Of a stretch of DNA of 6,609 nt, positions 1 to 5,799 are shown one piece after another; within the stretch, counting starts at the first letter, position 1; the number at the start of each line of letters is the position of its first letter. The notes beneath the pieces are model-generated. The model was not told the DNA's origin, ran no database searches, and worked only from the letters and a program-made list of their open reading frames with translations. Both the position numbers and the translations under genes were made by a program. This stretch comes from Gemmatimonadota bacterium (lineage in GTDB: Bacteria; Gemmatimonadota; Gemmatimonadetes; Palauibacterales; Palauibacteraceae), in the NCBI GenBank assembly GCA_029288095.1, contig JARFPW010000110.1, positions 1-6,609 of the forward strand. The letters are read 5' to 3'.

Positions 1-132
1 CCCGGGCTGGGGGAAGTACTGGGGGAACTCCTGGTACGAGGAAGCGAGCAGCCTGCCGTCTCCTGCGAACACGAGCGCCCGGGACCCCGTCGTTCCCTGG
101 TCGATCGCCAGTACGGCATCTGCTCGGCTCAT
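1..132 (-). CDS. glpK: Glycerol kinase, N-terminal 44 codons (partial, runs off left edge)
   Basis: Reading leftwards from the ATG at 132-130, the frame is open for exactly 44 codons to the window edge. The protein begins MSRADAVLAIDQGTTGSRAL. Residues 11-19 (DQGTTGSRA) are the first ATP-phosphate-binding loop of FGGY carbohydrate kinases, and the following QEFPQYFPQPG (residues 34-44) is the stretch that precedes the conserved tryptophan of glycerol kinases. Glycerol kinase makes sn-glycerol 3-phosphate from glycerol and ATP in the cytoplasm. The ATG overlaps the maf stop codon as ATGA (132-129) and no good Shine-Dalgarno lies before it, so translation is probably coupled to maf. The substrate-contacting residues lie outside the window, so another FGGY kinase cannot be fully excluded, but the loop and the FPQPG segment favour glycerol kinase. 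Confidence 0.88.
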   Translation of the reverse strand, partial: MSRADAVLAIDQGTTGSRALVFAGDGRLLASSYQEFPQYFPQPG

Positions 133-734
133 GTATTCTCGGGTCGATGTTCCTGAACAATCCGGCCGTACCGGTACCGGTATCCCGCGGCGACCAGCAG
201 CTCCAGGAATGTCGGTACGGGCAGACCCATCACGTTATGGAAATCCCCGTCTATCCGATCGACCAGTGCCGCGCCGAGACCCTGGATTCCGTACGCCCCG
301 GCCTTGTCGAGGGGCTCGCCCGTCGCAACGTAGGCCTCGCACTCGGACCTATCAAACTGCCGGAACGACACCTCGGTCCGGGCCGCGGCTGACACGCAGC
401 CTGTGCCACTTCGCAGCGCCAGGCCCGTGAACACGTCGTGGGTCCTTCCCGCGAGCCGCATCAGCATCCCGGCGGCGTCCTGCGCGTCGGTCGGCTTGCC
501 GAGCAACTCGCCCTCCAGCACGACGACGGTGTCGGCAGCGAGCACGAGCTCCCCGCGTTCCGCATCCACGGAGGCGGCCTTCTCGCGGGCCAGTCGACAC
601 ACGGTCGCCTCGGGCAACTCGCCCTCCAGCACGATTTCCTCCATGTCCGGACGACGCACGTCGAACTCCAGTCCCAGTGCAGCCAGGACTTCGCGGCGGC
701 GCGGCGATCCGGAGGCAAGGACCAGGCGCTTCAT
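129..734 (-). CDS. maf: Maf/YhdE-family nucleoside triphosphate pyrophosphatase
   Basis: This 201-residue cytoplasmic enzyme matches the usual Maf length. The family hydrolyses nucleoside triphosphates (dTTP, UTP and modified pyrimidine nucleotides in the YhdE branch) to the monophosphate and pyrophosphate, a housecleaning role also linked to septum control. Visible motifs are SGSPRRR (residues 8-14), AADTVV with the catalytic-type Asp69 (67-72), LGKP (78-81), GRTHDVFTG (96-104), KAGAYGIQG (144-152) and GDFHNVMGLP (163-172). The KAGAYGIQG form points to the YhdE-type dTTP/UTP branch rather than the YceF branch. I chose the ATG at 734-732 because the protein then starts MKRLVLASGS, right on the family N-terminus; a TTG five codons upstream (749) would overlap dtd and adds nothing conserved. 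It starts 4 bases after the dtd stop and ends overlapping the glycerol kinase start, so it sits mid-operon. Confidence 0.93.
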   Translation of the reverse strand: MKRLVLASGSPRRREVLAALGLEFDVRRPDMEEIVLEGELPEATVCRLAREKAASVDAERGELVLAADTVVVLEGELLGKPTDAQDAAGMLMRLAGRTHDVFTGLALRSGTGCVSAAARTEVSFRQFDRSECEAYVATGEPLDKAGAYGIQGLGAALVDRIDGDFHNVMGLPVPTFLELLVAAGYRYRYGRIVQEHRPENT

Positions 735-738
735 CGGG

Positions 739-1176
739 TCAGCGCTCAATCACGAGTGTGACCGGCCCGGAGTTGACGAGCTCCACGTCCATCATGCCGC
801 CGAACTCTCCAGAGGCCACTGGCACGCCTTGCGCCCTGCACAGTTCGACAAACTTCTCATACATCGATCGAGCCTGTTCCGGTGGTGCGGCACCGACGAA
901 TGATGGGCGCCGGCCCCTGGAAACGTCTCCGTAGAGCGTGAACTGAGAGACTACCAGCAGTCCCCCTCCGGCCTCGCCGACGTCGAGGTTCATTCGGCCG
1001 TCAGGGTCCGCGAACACGCGTAGCCCGCGGAGCTTCTCGGCCATCCAACGCAAAACCTCCTCGGTATCACTGGCGGCGAACGCTGCGAGGATCAGCAGCC
1101 CCCGGCCAACTTCGCCGACCACTTTACCTGCGATCCGCACGGAAGCGCTATCTACGCGCTGCACAACGACCTTCAT
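739..1176 (-). CDS. dtd: D-aminoacyl-tRNA deacylase (DTD)
   Basis: At 145 residues this has the standard bacterial DTD length. DTD is a cytoplasmic homodimer that hydrolyses D-aminoacyl-tRNA, and also glycyl-tRNA(Ala), to stop misincorporation. It starts MKVVVQRVDSASVRIAGKVV, typical of the family. Both signature elements of the active site are intact: SQFTL at residues 77-81 and the Gly-cisPro element NSGPVT at 135-140, which a second subunit inserts into the active site. The frame stays open upstream into the end of yjbQ, but the added 53 codons have no DTD character, and a GGGAGG Shine-Dalgarno sits 7 bases before this ATG. The stop is 4 bases before the maf ATG. Confidence 0.95.
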   Translation of the reverse strand: MKVVVQRVDSASVRIAGKVVGEVGRGLLILAAFAASDTEEVLRWMAEKLRGLRVFADPDGRMNLDVGEAGGGLLVVSQFTLYGDVSRGRRPSFVGAAPPEQARSMYEKFVELCRAQGVPVASGEFGGMMDVELVNSGPVTLVIER

Positions 1177-1183
1177 TGCGCCG

Positions 1184-1189
1184 CCTCCC
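1184..1189 (-). promoter_or_regulatory. Shine-Dalgarno GGGAGG for dtd
   Basis: On the minus strand GGGAGG stands 7 bases before the dtd ATG at 1176. It fixes the start and argues against the longer upstream reading frame that overlaps yjbQ. Confidence 0.75.
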
Positions 1190-1277
1190 AGTGAACGGGG
1201 GTCCGGACTCCTGGCCTTTCCGGCACGATGCATAGTGCTCGAACGCGTGGCTCGCCACCGGTAGCGCCTGCGGATGC

Positions 1278-1685
1278 TTACGCACCCATGTGCATTACGC
1301 ACTCTCGCACCGATCCGCGACGTCGGTGCTCCCACAGATAGATGCCCTGCCAGCGCCCGAGCGCCAGCCGGCCGCCGACGATCGGAACCGAAACGCTTGT
1401 TGAGGTCAGCGCCGCCTTGATGTGGGCCGGCATGTCGTCGTCCCCTTCAGTAGTGTGCGTAAACTGCGGGTCCCCCTCCGGCACCAATCGTTTGAACCAG
1501 CGTTCGAGGTCCACTCTTGCGCTGGGATCCGCATTCTCCTGAACCACCAGGCTAGCCGAGGTGTGCCGGATCATGACCGTGCACAGGCCTTCTGTGATCC
1601 CGGACTCCGTCACCAGCGCCTGCACGCGCGCCGTTATGAGCTCAAGACCCTGCCCTGTCGTACGCACTTCGAACGCTCGCACCAT
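1278..1685 (-). CDS. yjbQ: YjbQ/UPF0047 family protein (putative secondary thiamine-phosphate synthase)
   Basis: This 135-residue cytoplasmic protein has the full set of UPF0047/YjbQ signatures: HTSASLVVQEN with the aligned His and Glu-Asn (residues 41-51), DP plus a downstream DLERW (53-63), HTTEGDDDMPAHIK (77-90), and LGRWQGIYLWEHR (109-121). The histidines of these motifs form the metal-type pocket in family structures. E. coli YjbQ shows weak thiamine-phosphate synthase activity, but the true physiological role is unsettled, so the name is provisional. Position 111 is Arg where I remember the family having Thr (LGTWQGI). It is the first gene of the minus-strand block, 101 bases before dtd. 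The start ATG at 1685 gives the usual family N-terminus; a GGGAG at 1700-1696 lies 10 bases upstream, and a GGAG abuts the ATG too closely to be useful. Confidence 0.9.
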   Translation of the reverse strand: MVRAFEVRTTGQGLELITARVQALVTESGITEGLCTVMIRHTSASLVVQENADPSARVDLERWFKRLVPEGDPQFTHTTEGDDDMPAHIKAALTSTSVSVPIVGGRLALGRWQGIYLWEHRRRGSVRECVMHMGA

Positions 1686-1706
1686 CTCCGCTACACTCCC
1701 AATTCA

Positions 1707-1750
1707 CAGTTGCGTGGACAAGTGGCTAGCTCCGGATGCACTCGCAACTG
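1707..1750. repeat. 8-bp inverted repeat upstream of yjbQ
   Basis: CAGTTGCG at 1707-1714 is the exact reverse complement of CGCAACTG at 1743-1750, with 28 bases between. It lies 22-65 bases upstream of the yjbQ ATG, so it could be a 5'-leader stem or an operator. A chance 8-bp match in this interval is possible. Confidence 0.3.
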
Positions 1751-1767
1751 AGTTTGCGTTCCGATCA

Positions 1768-1808
1768 CTTTCCACATTTTTCCACTCGCAATCCACAGAT
1801 ATTCCACA
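1768..1808 (+). repeat. Four tandem 9-mers with 10-11 bp phasing (DnaA-box-like or tandem operator)
   Basis: Four direct copies are seen: CTTTCCACA (1768-1776), TTTTCCACT (1778-1786), CAATCCACA (1789-1797) and TATTCCACA (1800-1808). Their CCAC cores begin at 1772, 1782, 1793 and 1804, steps of 10, 11 and 11 bases, so all face the same side of the helix. Against the DnaA box TTWTNCACA the copies have one or two mismatches each. An AT-rich patch (1812-1827) that is itself a near-palindrome adjoins the last copy. OmpR/PhoB-type response regulators also bind 11-bp direct repeats, so the binding protein is open. A weaker fifth element, TTGTCCACG on the opposite strand, lies at 1713-1721. Confidence 0.55.
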
Positions 1809-1819
1809 ATCGTTTTTGT

Positions 1820-1849
1820 AAAAAATTCGATCCTCGGTCGCTGGATCGA
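1820..1849 (-). terminator. Intrinsic terminator ending the 1820-2122 transcript
   Basis: On the minus strand TCGATCC (1849-1843) and GGATCGA (1833-1827) form a perfect 7-bp stem with a 9-base loop, followed by A and six T (1825-1820). Read on the plus strand the stem is followed by CGGGG, so it works only for minus-strand transcripts. It lies about 135 bases before the yjbQ ATG, so it ends the proposed RNA or attenuates read-through into yjbQ. Confidence 0.7.
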
Positions 1850-1875
1850 CGGGGAGGGTACCCTGCATACTCAAA

Positions 1876-1905
1876 CCCCCGACCGCTCCGAAGAGCGCCC
1901 GGGGG
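1876..1905 (-). other. GC-rich hairpin with UUCG tetraloop inside the candidate RNA
   Basis: CCCCCG (1905-1900) pairs with CGGGGG (1881-1876), a small internal loop follows (1899-1898 against 1883-1882, one possible G-U), then CGCTC (1897-1893) pairs with GAGCG (1888-1884) around TTCG. TTTGAG follows, too few T for a strong terminator by itself. It stands just 3' of the outer closing stem of the proposed RNA. Confidence 0.55.
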
Positions 1906-2128
1906 CCTGAGGAAGGATTCTGTGTCCGTTTCGAACGCGGCTTCCTGGTCGGTTGCGCTCCCTCCCAGTACTCGACAGGCCGTGCTTTCGCACCTGTTGC
2001 CCGGTCAGCTATTGACGCCTTCCACCCTCGTTAGAGAGCTTCCAACCCCACCGAGCCCTGCCCGTCGTCGCGCATTTCGGAACGGCGGCGATCCGGTCTC
2101 GCCGGTGCCTCCTCCGCAGCACGGGATG

Positions 2129-2156
2129 ATAATAAAACAATATTTTTGATAGTCAA
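2129..2156 (-). promoter_or_regulatory. Sigma70-type promoter for the candidate RNA
   Basis: On the minus strand TTGACT (2156-2151) and TATTAT (2134-2129) are separated by 16 bases of AT-rich DNA; each hexamer differs from consensus at one base. The start of transcription should fall near 2122. The bases after the -10 (CATCCCG) are GC-rich, as in growth-rate-controlled promoters. No open frame with a good ribosome site follows. Confidence 0.65.
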
Positions 2157-2264
2157 GGCGTCGAGACGTCGATATAGCATTTTTCGCAAAATTTGATGCA
2201 GATGCCTACTAGTTGCGCGGTATCTCGCGAACAAAATTCCATGGATCGACCGTAGCGACCCCAA
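2157..2264. other. Non-coding spacer between helicase stop and RNA promoter
   Basis: This spacer is more AT-rich than the genes and includes a small AT hairpin (ATTTT TCGC AAAAT) near 2178-2191. No clear terminator for the helicase is visible. A TTG-started minus-strand frame runs through it and across the promoter but has no family resemblance or ribosome site, so I do not call it. Confidence 0.5.
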
Positions 2265-4229
2265 TCAGGGGGCAGTGATCGCGGGCAGGTGCTCGAGCGC
2301 GGCGTGCAGATCGGCAACCCGACGACCGTCGACAACCGTCCCCGAGCTGATCACCCGGTCCACGACCCGGTTCAGGAGCGCATCGGCGGGCAGCGTCTGC
2401 CGCAGTCCGTCCACCGTGGCCAGCAGGATCAGCAGATCCTGACTTCGTGAGAGGGCCACATTCAGCATGCGCGGGAAATCACGATTGCGACGTTCATCCA
2501 GGAACCAGCTTGGAGACGGCGGCGCGTCGACTGTGTCGAACACGACGACCTGCTTCTCCCGACCCTGGAAGCGGTGGATCGTTGCGATTTCCAGTGCCGC
2601 TGGCGCCGCCCGTCCGAGGCGGGAGCGCACGAGCTTGCGCAACTCGCGCACCTGAATGCGGTAGGGAGCGACGACGGCCACGTCGTTGAGGCCACGGCGT
2701 CCCAGGAGTTCCAGGACCTGGATGAGCACCTCGACGTGTCGGTCGTTTTGCCGGGACCGTTCTGAACGAGTGACGCGCGGCTCCAACCCGGCTGTGTCCA
2801 CCAGGACCAGTTCTCCGGCGCTTGTCACATCTGGCAGACCGTCACGAAGCCGACCCCCGTAGAACAGATCGCCGATGAGTCCCCGGATTGCCGGCCGCAT
2901 GCGGTACTGCTCATCCAGCATCGAGCACAGGCGATCCCGAGGTGAAGGAAGGCCGTCCGACGACTGCAACACTCCTGACGCGCGGAAGATGTCCCTGCGC
3001 ATCCACTCCCGAGCGAGCTCCCCCCTGGACTGGACGACGGCGGGTAGTTGTTGGAAATCGCCGAATACCGCCACGCGCGCGCCTGCCAGGCAGGACGCGA
3101 ACAGCGTGTAGGGGAGAGTGGCGGCACTCGCCTCGTCGATCAGAAGCGCATCGAACCGGAGCGTCGCCAGTTCTTCGCGGACTGCGAGCCTCGCAAGCGT
3201 GGTCAGGACTACGTCGGCTGATTCCAGGACCCGGCGAGCGGCTGCCTGGTAGGCGGAGGCCACACGCCCGGCCATGGCCGCGTCGGCGGGGTCGCCCGTG
3301 CGCCGGCCTGCGGCCTGCACGCGCGCCGCGGTGATCGCGAGGGAGTCGTCCTTGAGCTGTGGCTTCAGCCCGAGGCGCTCCGAAAGTTCATCTATGGCCC
3401 GCGATAGTCCGCCGGGTCGAACACGCTCCGCTCGCGTGACGGCCGCGTCGATTCCGAGCCTCGGATCCGATCCCGGCAGCAATCCGGCACCGAACCGCAG
3501 CAGGCGGTTGGCCTCGATCGCGCCCGGGCCGAGTATGTCGGCTACTCTGGTCGCCGCTTCGTCCACGGCGGCGTTCGTCGGGGCCACAATCAGCACACGC
3601 CCTTCGCCGGCGAGCGCAGCCCCTGCATGGCCGAGTACGAGTGTCTTTCCGGTGCCAGGAGGCCCCCATACGAACTGCACCTCGCTGCCGAGCACCCTGC
3701 CGAGTGCGGCGGTCTGCGAATCGTTGAGGTCTACGTGATGCGCGGGGTCGGGTGCGCGCTCGCCAACTCCCGGAAACTCCTGACCGAACAGCTTGAGAGC
3801 CGTACCGACGTGGAACTGCTCGGGACTGTCGCCGATCTGGGCCAGTCGTTCGTTGAGCGACTCGAGTAGCCAGGTCGGATCGAACGTCAGTTGCCCCGTG
3901 CCTGGATGTGCGCCCAGAGAAGCGTCCGTCGCGATGCGAAGTGAGTTGCGGCTACGGTCGAAACGGGCCACGAATCCCAGTCCGGACCCCGATTCCGTCT
4001 CGATGGACACCGCGTCGTCGACGCGAATGCCGTAGGTCCCCGCGGGCAGAGTCCAGTCGTACAGCCGAGTGGTTCCGGTACCGCTGACCCGGGCTCCGGC
4101 GGTGACCTTAACAGGCGTGGCCAGGCCTCTGCGGTCCAGATCTGCACGGACGGCCTCGATCTCCTCCCTCACGGCCGCCTGGCAGCCGTCGAGAATCGGG
4201 CGCAACCCCTCATGAAGTGCGTTGCTCAT
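2265..4229 (-). CDS. Superfamily 1B helicase, UPF1-like (AAA_11/AAA_12)
   Basis: This complete 654-residue protein has all the SF1 helicase motifs: Walker A GPPGTGKT (189-196), Ia APTNAAVDE (216-224), Walker B IDEAS (364-368), III GDFQQLPAVV (390-399), IV EQYRM (440-444), APYRIQ (521-526), V TIHRFQGRE (550-558) and VI NVALSRS (590-596) with the expected arginine. The DEAS box, QYRM and IHRFQGRE mark the UPF1/IGHMBP2-like 5'-to-3' branch that works on RNA or DNA. Residues 1-170 are probably the stalk and beta-barrel part that contacts nucleic acid, with a DSQ Q-motif-like segment at 170-172. I see no fused nuclease or HRDC domain and no signal peptide. It is divergent from the decarboxylase across 109 bases and lies on the same strand as, but well apart from, the yjbQ block. 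ATG at 4229 is the only sensible start; the ribosome site is weak (AGGT about 11 bases upstream). Its cellular role cannot be assigned. Confidence 0.9.
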   Translation of the reverse strand: MSNALHEGLRPILDGCQAAVREEIEAVRADLDRRGLATPVKVTAGARVSGTGTTRLYDWTLPAGTYGIRVDDAVSIETESGSGLGFVARFDRSRNSLRIATDASLGAHPGTGQLTFDPTWLLESLNERLAQIGDSPEQFHVGTALKLFGQEFPGVGERAPDPAHHVDLNDSQTAALGRVLGSEVQFVWGPPGTGKTLVLGHAGAALAGEGRVLIVAPTNAAVDEAATRVADILGPGAIEANRLLRFGAGLLPGSDPRLGIDAAVTRAERVRPGGLSRAIDELSERLGLKPQLKDDSLAITAARVQAAGRRTGDPADAAMAGRVASAYQAAARRVLESADVVLTTLARLAVREELATLRFDALLIDEASAATLPYTLFASCLAGARVAVFGDFQQLPAVVQSRGELAREWMRRDIFRASGVLQSSDGLPSPRDRLCSMLDEQYRMRPAIRGLIGDLFYGGRLRDGLPDVTSAGELVLVDTAGLEPRVTRSERSRQNDRHVEVLIQVLELLGRRGLNDVAVVAPYRIQVRELRKLVRSRLGRAAPAALEIATIHRFQGREKQVVVFDTVDAPPSPSWFLDERRNRDFPRMLNVALSRSQDLLILLATVDGLRQTLPADALLNRVVDRVISSGTVVDGRRVADLHAALEHLPAITAP

Positions 4230-4275
4230 TGGCGCGAACCTACGGCTCGATCGACCGGCTGGCCCGACCTGGTTG

Positions 4276-4302
4276 TTGACTGCAGGACGCAGGCCTTATC
4301 GT
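4276..4302 (+). promoter_or_regulatory. Possible promoter for the decarboxylase operon
   Basis: In the divergent spacer (4230-4338) TTGACT (4276-4281) is followed after 15 bases by TATCGT (4297-4302), 36 bases before the decarboxylase ATG. The spacer is short and the -10 is poor, so this is tentative. I see no clear promoter for the helicase in the other direction. Confidence 0.3.
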
Positions 4303-4325
4303 TGCGCCCGATAGTCACCCCATTT

Positions 4326-4331
4326 GGAGAG
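4326..4331 (+). promoter_or_regulatory. Shine-Dalgarno GGAGAG for the decarboxylase
   Basis: GGAGAG ends 7 bases before the ATG at 4339. It lies inside any extension to the TTG at 4324 and so supports the ATG as the start. Confidence 0.75.
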
Positions 4332-4338
4332 TGTCGGC

Positions 4339-5799
4339 ATGCGCACCTCAGGGCCTGCTTCCGGGCCATCGGACACGCCGGACTTCAGGACCGCTGCCCA
4401 CAGACTGACCGATTGGATCGAGGCGTACCGCGTCCGGTTGACCAACCTGCCTGTGTTGCCGCGAGTGCAGCCCGGGGATGTCGAAGCCGTGATCCCTCCC
4501 CGTGCGCCGGAGTCGCCGGAGGATGTAGAGAGCATCCTGGCCGATCTCGACGAAACGATCGTGCCGGGCCTCACGCACTGGAACCACCCCGGTTTCATGG
4601 CCTATTTTGCGAGTTCCGCTTCAGATCCCGGGATCCTCGCCGAGTTCGTCACGGCTGCGCTCAACGTCAATGCGATGCTGTGGCGGACGTCGCCCGCGGC
4701 GACGGAGCTCGAGTCCCGCATGGTGGACTGGGTTCGTGATTTCGTGGGGTTGCCGGACGTGTTCCAGGGCGTCATCCAGGACACGGCCTCGACCAGCACT
4801 TTTGTTGCACTGGTCGCGGCCCGCGGACGGGCCGTGCCGGGCGTTCGTGAACTGGGACTGGCGGGGCGATCGGAGCTCAGCGGATGCACGGTCTACGCGT
4901 CGCGTCTGGCTCACTCGTCCCTGGACAAAGCGGCGATCGCGGCCGGCCTGGGCCTCGTCAATGTGAGGCATGTGGATGTGGATGAGCGCTACGCCATGCG
5001 CGCGGATGCACTTCATGAAGCTTTGGCTCAGGACCGCGACGATGGGAAGCGTCCGGTGATGGTGTGCGCGACAGTGGGAACGACCTCGTGCACCAGCTGT
5101 GACCCCGTCGCGGAGATTGCCGATGTGTGCTCGTTGCATGACGTGTGGCTGCATGTAGACGCCGCCTACGCCGGTCCCGCTGCCTCGTTGCCCGAGCTGC
5201 GACCGCTGTTCGACGGCTGGGAGCGCGCCGACTCGATTGTCCTCAACCCGCATAAGTGGATGTCGGTACCGATCGACTGCAGTGTTCTCATGGGACGCAA
5301 TCTGGACGAGTTCCGATCCTCTCTAGCTCTCACGCCGGAGTACTTATCGTCGGACACCTCGGCGTCCAATCTCATGGATGTCGGAATTGCTCTCGGTCGC
5401 AGATTCCGGGGGCTCAAGCTGGGGTTCGTGTTTCGCTGGTACGGCGCGGAGGGACTGCGTGAGATGCTGCAGCGACACTGTGACCTCGCCCGCGAGTTCG
5501 CGGCCGAGATGGCCGCGGACGCCAGGGTCGAAGTCGCCGCACCGGTTCCGCTCAGCACCGTGTGTTTCCGCGCTATTCCTCCGGCCGGACATTCGGAGGA
5601 AGACTGGAACCGTCGTTTGCTCTCCGCCGTGAACCGAGAAGGCACGATATTTCTGTCGCACGCCGAGCTCGACGGCCGCTTCACGATCCGCCTGACCATC
5701 GGGAGTGTGCATACGGAGCGGTCGCATGTCGAGGCGGCGTGGGAGTGCCTGACGAAGGCGCTCGAGCATTTGCAGAGTGATCCGGCGACCGCGCGATGA
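4339..5799 (+). CDS. PLP-dependent group II (aromatic-L-amino-acid-type) decarboxylase
   Basis: This complete 486-residue cytoplasmic enzyme has the typical length for its family. Group II decarboxylases release CO2 from amino acids (DOPA, tryptophan, tyrosine, phenylalanine and others) to give amines, using pyridoxal phosphate. Key sites are the substrate-side HPGFMAYF (83-90), SPAATELE (118-125), the dipeptide-like GVIQDTASTS (144-153), His192 of AHSSLDKA that stacks on PLP, GTT (247-249), Asp274 of HVDAAYAG that binds the pyridine nitrogen, and the Schiff-base Lys306 in NPHKW. The flexible-loop Tyr (Tyr335 of TPEYL), equivalent to Tyr332 of human DDC, is present; in insect aldehyde synthases it is Phe, so true decarboxylation is expected. 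LGRRFRGLKL (352-361) follows. Substrate cannot be read from sequence. Start chosen by the GGAGAG site; the stop overlaps an ATG (ATGA, 5796-5799) of a possible small gene. Confidence 0.92.
   Translation: MRTSGPASGPSDTPDFRTAAHRLTDWIEAYRVRLTNLPVLPRVQPGDVEAVIPPRAPESPEDVESILADLDETIVPGLTHWNHPGFMAYFASSASDPGILAEFVTAALNVNAMLWRTSPAATELESRMVDWVRDFVGLPDVFQGVIQDTASTSTFVALVAARGRAVPGVRELGLAGRSELSGCTVYASRLAHSSLDKAAIAAGLGLVNVRHVDVDERYAMRADALHEALAQDRDDGKRPVMVCATVGTTSCTSCDPVAEIADVCSLHDVWLHVDAAYAGPAASLPELRPLFDGWERADSIVLNPHKWMSVPIDCSVLMGRNLDEFRSSLALTPEYLSSDTSASNLMDVGIALGRRFRGLKLGFVFRWYGAEGLREMLQRHCDLAREFAAEMAADARVEVAAPVPLSTVCFRAIPPAGHSEEDWNRRLLSAVNREGTIFLSHAELDGRFTIRLTIGSVHTERSHVEAAWECLTKALEHLQSDPATAR

Larger units (their letters stand above)
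1820..2122 (-). ncRNA. Candidate structured RNA of about 300 nt, unidentified
   Basis: A strong promoter at 2156-2129 and an intrinsic terminator at 1849-1820 bracket a stretch with no plausible minus-strand protein. By hand I can pair: 2114-2108 with 1915-1909 (7 bp, one G-U); 2085-2076 with 1935-1926 (9 of 10 bp); 2072-2069 with 1939-1936 (4 bp, after a 3-base bulge); 2047-2042 with 1952-1947 (6 bp, one G-U); 2039-2034 with 1962-1957 (6 bp, one G-U); and an apical hairpin 1997-1975 capped by GAAA. A separate hairpin (1905-1876) carries a C-UUCG-G cap. The paired blocks are nested in order, giving one long rod. Both stable tetraloops occur only when read on the minus strand. I see no tmRNA, RNase P or SRP signature. 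A 6S-like RNA or a long leader of the yjbQ block are the two readings I consider most likely. Confidence 0.5.

Noticed and set aside
403..903. Long plus-strand frame opposite maf and dtd
   Set aside because: It is the reverse-strand shadow of two well-recognised genes, an expected effect in GC-rich DNA.
1177..1335. N-terminal extension of dtd to 1335
   Set aside because: It would overlap yjbQ, has no DTD-like residues and bypasses the GGGAGG site in front of the ATG at 1176.
2011..2033. T-box leader, from AACGAGGGTGGAA
   Set aside because: The AGGGTGG resembles the T-box sequence, but the required following ACCNCG is absent and no aminoacyl-tRNA synthetase or amino-acid gene follows.
1820..2122. 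Identification as RNase P RNA, tmRNA or SRP RNA
   Set aside because: I looked for the RNase P GAGGAAAGTCC and ACAGA cores in context, the tmRNA ends and T-arm, and the SRP GGAAGGA-type loop; none is present in the right setting, and the length is short for RNase P or tmRNA.
1922..2149. Plus-strand frame from a GTG with GAGGAAGG upstream, about 75 codons
   Set aside because: It is antisense to the structured RNA, its apparent ribosome site is the complement of the RNA's outer closing stem, the product resembles no family, and it ends inside the minus-strand promoter.
2031..2264. Minus-strand frame of 77 codons starting TTG just after the helicase stop
   Set aside because: No ribosome site, composition shifts from AT-rich to GC-rich midway, and it runs across the sigma70-type promoter.
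2265..4229. Helicase as part of an anti-phage system
   Set aside because: Neighbours are metabolic or housekeeping genes and no nuclease, methylase or toxin partner is in the window.
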